Shown here piece after piece: positions 31,195-38,468 of a stretch of 38,468 nt of DNA. Location: NCBI RefSeq assembly GCF_020829645.1, contig NZ_JAIVFS010000076.1, positions 1 to 38,468 of the forward strand, written 5' to 3'. The first letter of the stretch is position 1. Every line of letters starts with the position of its first letter. The stretch is from Nostoc mirabile CHAB5784. GTDB lineage: Bacteria > Cyanobacteriota > Cyanobacteriia > Cyanobacteriales > Nostocaceae. The translations under genes were made by a program, and so were the position numbers. The notes below the pieces were generated by a model. That model made no database searches and was not told the origin of the DNA. It saw only the letters and a program-made list of their open reading frames with translations.

Positions 31195-33564
31195 ATGAGT
31201 AAGTTAGTTGTTTTAAATTTGGGTAAGGGAGACCTCTACAAAGGCTTCCCCGATGTCACAGTTCAACTTGGGTTGACAAATGATCATCGGGCGATGGAAT
31301 TTCGTGGTAGTTTACCAGCAGCACCAGAAATTCCCCAACTTTATCGAAATTGGCAAATACTATACTCGGCTCTCTACCGCTATTATGGTTGGTCTGTACG
31401 CTTGGAAATCGAAGAAACTGATGTTACAAATTTTTCAGAAGTTGAATTTAACAATTTATGTGAGGAATTATCATCTAGAATTAATATCTGGCTCAACTCG
31501 GAGCAGTTTCACAAAATAGAGAAAAAGTTACGCACGCAATTAAATCCAAATGAAGAAATTCGTTTTATGATTGCAACTAGTGATAAATTATTGCGGCGGC
31601 TTCCTTGGCATTTGTGGAATTTCTTTGAAGATTATCCAAATGCCGAAGTAGCGCTCAGTCCATTAGAGCCACAACGACAAAATAAAATATATATTAAAGA
31701 AAAAAAAGTTAGAATATTAGCGATTTTTGGCAATAGTAAAGGGATTGATATTAGTCAGGATAAACGATTTTTAGAAAAATTATCAAACCAAGCTAAAATA
31801 AAGTTTCTCCTTGAACCACAACGAAAGGAATTAAGTAATGAACTTTGGGATCAAGGTTGGAATATTTTATTTTTTGCAGGACATAGTTATAGTCAAGAAA
31901 AAGGAGTTCTGCAAATTAATCCAACTACGACAATTACTCTAGATAGATTAAAACATGGACTCACAAAAGCAATTGAGAGTGGATTGCGTTTGGCAATTTT
32001 CAATTCATGTGATGGCTTAGGGTTAGCAGAAGCATTAGAGGATTTACACATTCCCCAAGTCATTGTCATGCGCGAACCAGTCCCAGACTTGGTAGCACAG
32101 GAATTTTTAAAACATTTTTTAACAGAATTTTCCAGTGGGCAATCTTTATATTCTGCGCTGCGCGAGGCGAGAAAAAGACTCGAAGGCATAGAAGATGAAT
32201 ATCCTTGTGCAACTTGGTTACCAGTAATTTGTCAAAATCCTTTGGAAGCGCCAATGACTTGGCAGTTACACCGAAAGATGATCACTACCAAGAGTGTTTT
32301 GACCATATTGCTGGCAAGCTTTTTGGTAACAAGTTTGGTTATGGGGGTGCGGTATTGGGGTTATCTGCAAACATCGGAGTTAGAGGCTTTTGACCATTTT
32401 ATGCAATTGCGATCGCAGTTTGTGACTGAAAAACCTGATGAACGGATTTTGATTATTACTATTGATGAAGCAGATATTCAGTACCAAATCAATAAAGGGA
32501 TGCAAATGCGATGGTCGTTATCCGACCAAGCCCTCGCTCAATTATTAGATAAATTAAATAAGTACCAACCGCGAACTATCGGTTTAGATATTTACCGTGA
32601 TGGGACTGTAGATCCCAAATATCCAAATTTAGCCACTCGTTTTAGCCAGGATAATCGTCTATTTTTTGTGTGCAAAGTTGCTACAACTGATGATGATGGT
32701 GATAGTGATGGTATTCCGTCACCTGATGGAGTTCCAAAGGAACGGTTAAGTTTTAGTGATTTTGTTGCAGATGATGAAGTTATTGCTCGTCGTCAGCTTT
32801 TATATTTGACTCCTCCTCCAACATCTCTATGTACCACAGAATATGCTTTTAATCTCCAACTAGCACTTCATTATTTAGATAAAGAAGGGAAAAGATCAAG
32901 TGTTACAGAATCAGGTTTTTTACAAATTGATAATGTTGTGTTTAAGCCATTAAACGAACACACTAGCGGTTATCAAAAAGTTGATGCATCTGGTTATCAA
33001 ATATTGTTAAATTATAGTTCTCTCCCTTCTGTTGAAAAAATTGCCGAGCAAGTTAGTTTGAGAGATGTGTTAGATGAAAAAATACCCCTAGAATCAATTC
33101 AATCACTTAGAGACCGTGTTATTCTTATTGGTCTTTCTGCCCCTACCAACACGAACGATTATTGGAAGACACCATTCAGTTCTAGTGCAAAGCAGAAGCA
33201 AAAGCAGATACCGGGGGTGTTCGTACAAGCACAGATGCTAAGTCAAATCCTCAGTGCAGTTTTAGACCGCAGACCCTTGTTGTGGTGGTGGTCTGGATGG
33301 ATAGAGACACTTTGGGTATGGGGATGGTCATTGTTAGGAGGTATTACAGCGTGGTATTATTCAAAACCGCTATACTTGGGACTAGTAGTGATAGTAAAAC
33401 TTTTAATACTATTTGGGTTATGTTTTGGCATTTTTATACTGGCTGGATGGGTGCCACTTATCCCCCCAGTATTAGCGGTGTTAACTACCCAAGTAATTGT
33501 AATTTCATGGTTTAGACGTTCTCATCTTGATAAAAGAAGAAAATTAAATTTTAATCATGATTAG
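31195..33564 (+). CDS. CHAT protease domain fused to a transmembrane CHASE2 sensor domain
   Basis: A 789-residue membrane protein. The N-terminal CHAT (caspase/separase-like) domain has the catalytic His230 in LFFAGHSYS and Cys272 in IFNSCDGLG, so it looks active. A transmembrane helix at about 365-387 leads to a CHASE2 domain (about 400-680), with RILIITIDEADIQYQ, then LSDQALAQLLDKL and YQPRTIGLDIYRD, which normally senses extracytoplasmic ligands. Three more hydrophobic helices (about 695-775) and a basic tail end the protein. The layout puts CHASE2 outside and CHAT in the cytoplasm. It overlaps the DUF928 gene by 8 bp. A stimulus-controlled protease for this locus is inferred; its target is unknown. 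Confidence 0.88.
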   Translation: MSKLVVLNLGKGDLYKGFPDVTVQLGLTNDHRAMEFRGSLPAAPEIPQLYRNWQILYSALYRYYGWSVRLEIEETDVTNFSEVEFNNLCEELSSRINIWLNSEQFHKIEKKLRTQLNPNEEIRFMIATSDKLLRRLPWHLWNFFEDYPNAEVALSPLEPQRQNKIYIKEKKVRILAIFGNSKGIDISQDKRFLEKLSNQAKIKFLLEPQRKELSNELWDQGWNILFFAGHSYSQEKGVLQINPTTTITLDRLKHGLTKAIESGLRLAIFNSCDGLGLAEALEDLHIPQVIVMREPVPDLVAQEFLKHFLTEFSSGQSLYSALREARKRLEGIEDEYPCATWLPVICQNPLEAPMTWQLHRKMITTKSVLTILLASFLVTSLVMGVRYWGYLQTSELEAFDHFMQLRSQFVTEKPDERILIITIDEADIQYQINKGMQMRWSLSDQALAQLLDKLNKYQPRTIGLDIYRDGTVDPKYPNLATRFSQDNRLFFVCKVATTDDDGDSDGIPSPDGVPKERLSFSDFVADDEVIARRQLLYLTPPPTSLCTTEYAFNLQLALHYLDKEGKRSSVTESGFLQIDNVVFKPLNEHTSGYQKVDASGYQILLNYSSLPSVEKIAEQVSLRDVLDEKIPLESIQSLRDRVILIGLSAPTNTNDYWKTPFSSSAKQKQKQIPGVFVQAQMLSQILSAVLDRRPLLWWWSGWIETLWVWGWSLLGGITAWYYSKPLYLGLVVIVKLLILFGLCFGIFILAGWVPLIPPVLAVLTTQVIVISWFRRSHLDKRRKLNFNHD

Positions 33565-34366
33565 AAAAAAATTACTAATCCAAAGAATTCAAGAGACTTG
33601 CACAATTTCTTTGCTAATTATTAGTGCAACAAGTCATTTGCAATCAGTGCAGGCACAACTGACTAATTCGATTCAAAACCCTGTTAAAAATTCGCATTTC
33701 CAATCCTTCCAGCAACCGACATTGCCCAGAAACGGCGCACCTACAGGTCGGCGCAAAGCAGGGGCTGGGCGTAATCCTGAGTGTCCTAAGTCCCTGGCGA
33801 GTCTTACTGCTTTAGTACCTGGTGATGGAGGAAAATCAGTCTTGGCATCAACAGTTGCAGAAAATCCAACTTTTTGGTTTTATGTTCCTGAACTACCAGA
33901 GACTGCCCGTTCCGCAGAATTTGTGTTACAGATGCAGGATGGTCAAGATGTACAGAATGTTTATCGAACACCTCTTACTCTGTCTGGAAAACGTGGTATT
34001 ATTAGCATTACTCCACCACAACCGCAATATTCCTTAAAAGCAAATAAAAAATATCATTGGTACTTTCATATTTATTGTGGTGATGTGGGAAAAACATCTG
34101 ACAATTTTTATGTAGATGGGTTTGTGCAAAGGCAGGTGCTGACTCAGGCTCTTGATAGTCAATTAAAGACAGTAAAGCCAAGGGAGTACATTGCTTATAG
34201 CGCTAATAATATTTGGTACGATGCCCTAACTAATTTAGGACAACTGCGCCATGCAAATTCGCAGAATGCAACTCTTAATAAAGATTGGGTTGACCTATTA
34301 AATGCCATTGGCTTACAAGATATTGCTAAAGAGCCAATTGTACAGCATTACAACTTAGAAAACTGA
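33557..34366 (+). CDS. Exported DUF928 protein
   Basis: A 269-residue protein with an N-terminal signal (LLIQRIQETCTISLLIISAT, cleavage near VQAQ at 33-36). The DUF928 core follows: GAPTGRRKAGAGRNPECP, LTALVPGDGGKSVLA, then NPTFWFYVPELPETARSAEF and KKYHWYFHIYC. The function of DUF928 is unknown; genes of this type regularly sit beside CHASE2 and filamentous-haemagglutinin genes in Nostocales. The start overlaps the CHASE2 gene by 8 bp, and the adhesin gene starts 30 bp after the stop, so translation is coupled. A periplasmic or outer-membrane accessory of the adhesin is possible. Confidence 0.85.
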   Translation: MIRKKLLIQRIQETCTISLLIISATSHLQSVQAQLTNSIQNPVKNSHFQSFQQPTLPRNGAPTGRRKAGAGRNPECPKSLASLTALVPGDGGKSVLASTVAENPTFWFYVPELPETARSAEFVLQMQDGQDVQNVYRTPLTLSGKRGIISITPPQPQYSLKANKKYHWYFHIYCGDVGKTSDNFYVDGFVQRQVLTQALDSQLKTVKPREYIAYSANNIWYDALTNLGQLRHANSQNATLNKDWVDLLNAIGLQDIAKEPIVQHYNLEN

Positions 34367-34396
34367 CAAAATCAGACGAGTAATCGGGTGGGTACA

Positions 34397-37300
34397 ATGT
34401 TAGGGATAACTCAAGATTGGCGATATTGGTATTGTGGTTTGGCGATGGGCAGCCAATTGATTGCTTTTTCGCAAGAGCATGTTTTCGCTCAAATTGCTCC
34501 AGATGGCACATTGCCCAACAATTCCAGTATTACAAGGGATGGGAATACTTTTAATATTACTGGAGGAACACAAACAGGAAGTAATTTGTTTCACAGCTTT
34601 GGCGAATTTTCTGTGCCTATTGGTGGCACTGCTTCATTTAATAATGCTCTAGATATTCAAAATATCATTAGTCGAGTAACGGGTGGATCTGTATCTAATA
34701 TTAATGGGATAATCAGCACTAAGGGTACGGCTAACCTGTTTTTAATAAATCCCAATGGGATTATTTTTGGTCAGAATGCCCAATTGAATGTTGGTGGTTC
34801 TTTTGTAGCGACTACAGCATCGGCAATTGGATTTGGTGATCAAAGTTTTTTTAGTGCTGAAAATCCAGAAAGTTCTTCATCACTGCTAACGGTCAATCCT
34901 TCCGCCTTACTATTTAATCAAATCAAAACCGCATCTATCCAAAATAACTCAGTCGCTCCCTCTGGTTTGAATCCATCTTCTGAGTTTATAGCAAGAGGTT
35001 TACGCGTACCAAATGGTAAAAGTTTGCTTTTGGTAGGCGGTGGTATCAACATGGATGGTGGGAGCTTGTTTGCTTTTGATGGACGAGTTGATTTAGGTGG
35101 GTTAAAAGGTACAGGAACTATCGGGTTAAATTTCTATGGTAATAATCTAAGTTTAAGTTTTCCCGACAATGTGGAAAGAAGCGATGTTTTACTGAGCAGA
35201 GGCTCTCTTATATATGTGGCTGCCAATGATGGTGGTAGTATCGCAGTTAATGCCCAGAATTTAGAGATTATAGGAGGGAGTGGACTGTTAGCCGGCATAA
35301 ACAGAGGGCTGGGTTCTAATAATAGTAAAGCAGGAAATATTGATCTGAATGCAACAGGAGTAATTAGTGTTAACAACAGCAGTTTGATTAATAATAGCGT
35401 GTTCGTAGAAGCAAGGGGGCAGGCAGGCAATATTAATATTAATGCTGAAACCTTGGTAGTCAAAGATGGAGCGCAGGTAAGTACTAGTACATGGAGTAGA
35501 GGCAAGGGAGGAAATTTAAATGTTGATGCCCAAGATATAGAAATTATTGGCACAAGTGCTGATGGTAGGTTTGGCAGTAGCTTGTTTGCTTCCGCACTAC
35601 CAAACTCAACAGGGGATACAGGTGATTTAACTATTAAAACTAATACTCTGCTACTCAAAGATGGGGCATATGTATCTACTGGTACAAGGGGTGGAGGCAA
35701 GGGAGGAAATTTAAACGTTGATGCCCAAAATGTGCAAATTATTGGCACAAGTGCTAATGGTGAGTTTGTCAGTGGCTTGTATGCTAACGCAATACCAAAC
35801 TCAACAGGGGATGCAGGTGATTTGACTATTAAAACTAATACTCTGCTAATCAAAGATGGGGCGCAGGTCAGTGCTAGTACATGGGGTGGAGGTAAGGGAG
35901 GAAATTTAAACGTTGATGCCCAAGATGTGCAAATTATTGCCAGTGGCTTGTTTGCTGGCACAAACTCAACAGGGGATGCAGGTGATTTGACTATTAAAAC
36001 TAATACTCTGCTACTCAAAGATGGGGCGCAGGTCAGTGCTAGTACATGGAGTAGAGGCAAGGGAGGGAATTTAAGTGTTGATGCCCAAGATATAGAAATT
36101 ATTGGCACAAGTGCTGATGGTAGGTTTGGCAGTGGCTTGCTTGCTTCCGCACAAGCAAACTCAGCAGGGGATGCAGGTGATTTGACTATTAAAACTAATA
36201 CTCTACTACTCAAAGATGGAGCACAGGTAAGTACTGGTACATCGGGTGAAGGCGACGGAGGGAATTTAAGTGTTGATGCCCAAGATATAGAAATTATTGG
36301 CACAAGTGCTGATGGTAGGTTTGGCAGTAGCTTGCTTGCTTCCGCACAAGCAAACTCAACAGGGGATGCAGGTGATTTGACTATTAAAACTCATACTCTG
36401 CTACTCAAAGATGGGGCACAAGTAAGTGCTAGTACATTTGGTGGAGGCAAGGGAGGAAATTTAAGCGTTAATGCCCAAGATGTGCAAATTATTGGGAGAA
36501 GTGCTGATGGTGGGTTTGGCAGTGGCTTGCTTGCTAACGCAGAACTAAACTCAACAGGGGATGCGGGTGATTTGACAATTAAAACTCATACTTTGCTACT
36601 CAAAGATGGGGCGCAGGTAGCTACTGGTACATGGGGTGGAGGTAAGGGAGGAAATTTAAGCGTTGATGCCCAAGATGTGCAAATTATTGGGAGAAGTGCT
36701 GATGGTGGGTTTGGCAGTGGCTTGTTTGCTAACGCAGAACCAAACTCAACAGGGGATGCGGGTGATTTAACTATTAAAACTCATACTTTGCTACTCAAAG
36801 ATGGGGCGCAGGTATTTACTGGTACATGGGGTGGAGGCGATGGAGGAAATTTAAGCGTTGATGCCCAAGATGTACAATTTATTGGTACAAGTGCTGATGG
36901 TAGGTTTGGCAGTGGCTTGTATGCTTCCGCACAACCAAACTCAACAGGGGATGCAGGTGATTTAACTATTAAAACTAATACTTTGCTACTCAAAGATGGG
37001 GCGCAGGTCAGTGCTGGTACATTGGGTGGAGGCGAGGGAGGAAATTTAAGCGTTGATGCCCAAGATGTGCAAATTATTGGTACAAGTGCTGATGGTGGGT
37101 CTGCCAGTGGCTTGTATGCTTCCGCAGAACCAAACTCAAAAGGGGATGCAGGTGATTTGACTATTAAAATTAATACTCTGCTACTCAAAGATGGGGCGCA
37201 GGTCAGTGCTAGTACATGGAGTGGAGGCAAGGGAGGAAATTTAAGTGTTGATGCCCAAAATGTGCAAATTATTGGCACAAGCGCTGATGGTAGGTCTGCC

Positions 37301-38468
37301 AGTGCCTTGAGGGTTGACGCAGAACCAAACTCAACAGGGGATGGGGGTGATTTGATAATTAAAACTCATACTCTGCTAATCAAAGATGGGGCGCAGGTAA
37401 GTGCTGCTACATTTGGTGGAGGCGAGGGAGGAAATTTAAGTGTTGATGCCCAAGATGTTCAAATTATTGGCACAAGTGCTGATGGTAGGTCTGCCAGTGC
37501 CTTATCTGCTTCCGCAGAACCAAACTCAAAAGGGGATGCAGGTGATTTGACTATTAAAACTAATACTCTGCTACTCAAAGATGGGGCGCAGGTAAGTGCT
37601 GCTACATTTGGTGGAGGCGAGGGAGGAAATTTAAGCGTTGATGCCCAACATGTGCAAATTATTGGGGAAAGTGCTGATAGTAGCTTTGCCAGTGGCTTGT
37701 ATGCTTCCGCAGCACCCAACTCAACAGGAAACGCGGGTGATTTGACAATTAAAACTAATACTTTATTAGTGCAAGATGGATCTCAAATAAACGTACAGAG
37801 TTCGGGAATAGGAACCGCAGGTATCATGACATTAAATGCCCGCTCTATCCGTTTAAACAATAATGCCGTACTTCGTGGTAACACACAAAGTGCTAGATTT
37901 GACCCAAGTAGGGAGCAAGCGACAATTAACATTAACTCAGAAAGTTTAATCATGAGTCGCAATAGTAATATCAGAACTAACGCCACGGGCAAAGACGTTA
38001 TTGGCGGCAACATCAACATTGACACCGATTTTCTTATTGCTTTCGGAAACAGCGACATCAGTGCCAATTCGGATAACTTTCGTGGTGGAAGAGTGCAAAT
38101 CAATGCCTCTGGCATCTTTGGTACACAATTCCGAGATGTGGCATCTAATAGCACAAGTGATATTACCGCTACTGGAGCAAGTCCTCAGCTTAATGGCACT
38201 GTAGAACTTAATACACCTGGTATCGACCCCAACAGTGGCTTGGTTGAGTTGCCAATAGTACCAGTTGACACCCAACTAGCCCAAGGTTGTTACAGTCCAG
38301 GTTACGCTCAAAACCGATTTGTGATTACCGGACGTGGCGGGTTACCACCCAATCCCAAAGACATTCTCACTCCAGATGCAACCCAAATAGATTGGGTGCC
38401 TTTTAAACCCAACAATAACAACCGTTCCCTACCACCTGTTACTAATAAACCAACAACCCCCACTCCCA
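34397..38468 (+). CDS. Two-partner-secretion filamentous haemagglutinin-like adhesin (TpsA), right end cut by the window
   Basis: The frame is open for 1357 codons and runs off the window. A signal region (LAMGSQLIAFSQEHVFA) precedes the TPS secretion domain with ITRDGNTFNITGG, LFHSFGEFSVP, NISRVTGG-like repeats, and the diagnostic NLFLINPNGIIFGQNAQL. The middle is a beta-helix built from twelve tandem 65-residue repeats. The C-terminal part carries the family's closing block GCYSPGY, then FVITGRGGLPPNPKDIL, so only a short tail is missing. It should be secreted by a TpsB (ShlB/FhaC) transporter, probably encoded just to the right. The likely role is surface adhesion, aggregation or predation defence. 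Antisense open frames here are artefacts of the repeat. Confidence 0.93.
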   Translation, partial: MLGITQDWRYWYCGLAMGSQLIAFSQEHVFAQIAPDGTLPNNSSITRDGNTFNITGGTQTGSNLFHSFGEFSVPIGGTASFNNALDIQNIISRVTGGSVSNINGIISTKGTANLFLINPNGIIFGQNAQLNVGGSFVATTASAIGFGDQSFFSAENPESSSSLLTVNPSALLFNQIKTASIQNNSVAPSGLNPSSEFIARGLRVPNGKSLLLVGGGINMDGGSLFAFDGRVDLGGLKGTGTIGLNFYGNNLSLSFPDNVERSDVLLSRGSLIYVAANDGGSIAVNAQNLEIIGGSGLLAGINRGLGSNNSKAGNIDLNATGVISVNNSSLINNSVFVEARGQAGNININAETLVVKDGAQVSTSTWSRGKGGNLNVDAQDIEIIGTSADGRFGSSLFASALPNSTGDTGDLTIKTNTLLLKDGAYVSTGTRGGGKGGNLNVDAQNVQIIGTSANGEFVSGLYANAIPNSTGDAGDLTIKTNTLLIKDGAQVSASTWGGGKGGNLNVDAQDVQIIASGLFAGTNSTGDAGDLTIKTNTLLLKDGAQVSASTWSRGKGGNLSVDAQDIEIIGTSADGRFGSGLLASAQANSAGDAGDLTIKTNTLLLKDGAQVSTGTSGEGDGGNLSVDAQDIEIIGTSADGRFGSSLLASAQANSTGDAGDLTIKTHTLLLKDGAQVSASTFGGGKGGNLSVNAQDVQIIGRSADGGFGSGLLANAELNSTGDAGDLTIKTHTLLLKDGAQVATGTWGGGKGGNLSVDAQDVQIIGRSADGGFGSGLFANAEPNSTGDAGDLTIKTHTLLLKDGAQVFTGTWGGGDGGNLSVDAQDVQFIGTSADGRFGSGLYASAQPNSTGDAGDLTIKTNTLLLKDGAQVSAGTLGGGEGGNLSVDAQDVQIIGTSADGGSASGLYASAEPNSKGDAGDLTIKINTLLLKDGAQVSASTWSGGKGGNLSVDAQNVQIIGTSADGRSASALRVDAEPNSTGDGGDLIIKTHTLLIKDGAQVSAATFGGGEGGNLSVDAQDVQIIGTSADGRSASALSASAEPNSKGDAGDLTIKTNTLLLKDGAQVSAATFGGGEGGNLSVDAQHVQIIGESADSSFASGLYASAAPNSTGNAGDLTIKTNTLLVQDGSQINVQSSGIGTAGIMTLNARSIRLNNNAVLRGNTQSARFDPSREQATININSESLIMSRNSNIRTNATGKDVIGGNINIDTDFLIAFGNSDISANSDNFRGGRVQINASGIFGTQFRDVASNSTSDITATGASPQLNGTVELNTPGIDPNSGLVELPIVPVDTQLAQGCYSPGYAQNRFVITGRGGLPPNPKDILTPDATQIDWVPFKPNNNNRSLPPVTNKPTTPTP
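35426..37735 (+). repeat. Twelve tandem 195-bp repeats in the adhesin gene
   Basis: Unit starts lie at 35426, 35621, 35816, 35981, 36176, 36371, 36566, 36761, 36956, 37151, 37346 and 37541, with a diverged thirteenth start at 37736. Eleven units are exactly 195 bp (65 residues); the third is 165 bp, an in-frame 30-bp deletion. Each unit encodes GDLTIKTNTLLLKDGAQVSA, then GGNLSVDAQDVQIIGTSADG and a variable segment. Confidence 0.95.

Noticed and set aside
35134..37719. Long minus-strand open frames of 389, 165 and 86 codons opposite the adhesin gene
   Set aside because: They repeat with the 195-bp period and read the antisense of the adhesin repeats. They have no ribosome binding sites and show no protein family pattern.
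35426..37735. Possible CRISPR-like array from regular repeats
   Set aside because: The unit is 195 bp, in frame and conserved over its whole length, with no short repeat/unique spacer structure. It is a protein repeat.

Overview
The window looks like a chromosomal accessory region of a filamentous, probably heterocyst-forming cyanobacterium (Nostoc/Scytonema/Tolypothrix type). The evidence is many HIP1 octamers (GCGATCGC), heptanucleotide STRR repeats (AATTCGC), a phenylalanine ammonia-lyase whose active-site numbering matches the Anabaena variabilis enzyme, and a CHAT-CHASE2 / DUF928 / TPS-adhesin block common in these organisms.

Layout. (1) 1-7225 is a debris-rich flank: two coiled-coil proteins, a tyrosine recombinase with an internal deletion joined to a dynamin-like fragment, a ParA remnant, a four-helix-bundle gene bracketed by a perfect 32-bp inverted pair of STRR arrays, a frameshifted orphan gene, and a decayed IS630-type element with intact ends. 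(2) 7244-12679 (minus strand) is a tryptophan block in transcription order trpEG-trpC-trpA-trpB, without trpD or trpF. (3) 13457-26527 (minus strand) is the heart of the window, a candidate specialised-metabolite cluster. In transcription order it holds DAHP synthase, phenylalanine ammonia-lyase, a 4-coumarate-type CoA ligase, a ScyA-like ThDP enzyme, a KAS III-like enzyme, a probable SRPBCC-fold protein, a UbiG-like methyltransferase, a secreted PEP-CTERM cupin, an FAD oxidoreductase and a Leu/Phe-type amino-acid dehydrogenase. (4) 27423-28238 is a receiver-AraC regulator whose phosphoacceptor Asp is replaced by Glu, next to a long, structured intergenic region and a dead aroF copy. (5) 29454 to the right edge (plus strand) holds a sigma-like protein, DUF1822, CHAT-CHASE2, DUF928 and a repeat-rich two-partner-secretion adhesin cut by the window edge.

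How the genes may work together (inference). DAHP synthase and the trp block raise aromatic supply. The lyase and ligase would give cinnamoyl-CoA. The dehydrogenase would give an alpha-keto acid, which the ThDP enzyme could couple into an acyloin. The KAS III-like and SRPBCC-like proteins are candidates for joining and cyclising these halves. The methyltransferase, FAD enzyme and exported cupin would tailor the product. This gene set recalls furanolide (cyanobacterin/nostoclide) logic and also scytonemin logic, where a ScyA-type enzyme and a ScyB-type dehydrogenase work together. The product cannot be named from sequence alone.

The most unusual feature is a trail of aromatic-pathway gene scars inside and around the cluster: a trpE 5' fragment directly before the FAD gene, a trpC fragment before the dehydrogenase, a pheA fragment cut by IS4-type transposase debris, an internally deleted aroF before the regulator, and a TrpB N-terminus fused in frame to the ThDP enzyme. 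This suggests that the cluster was assembled inside a duplicated trp/aro operon.
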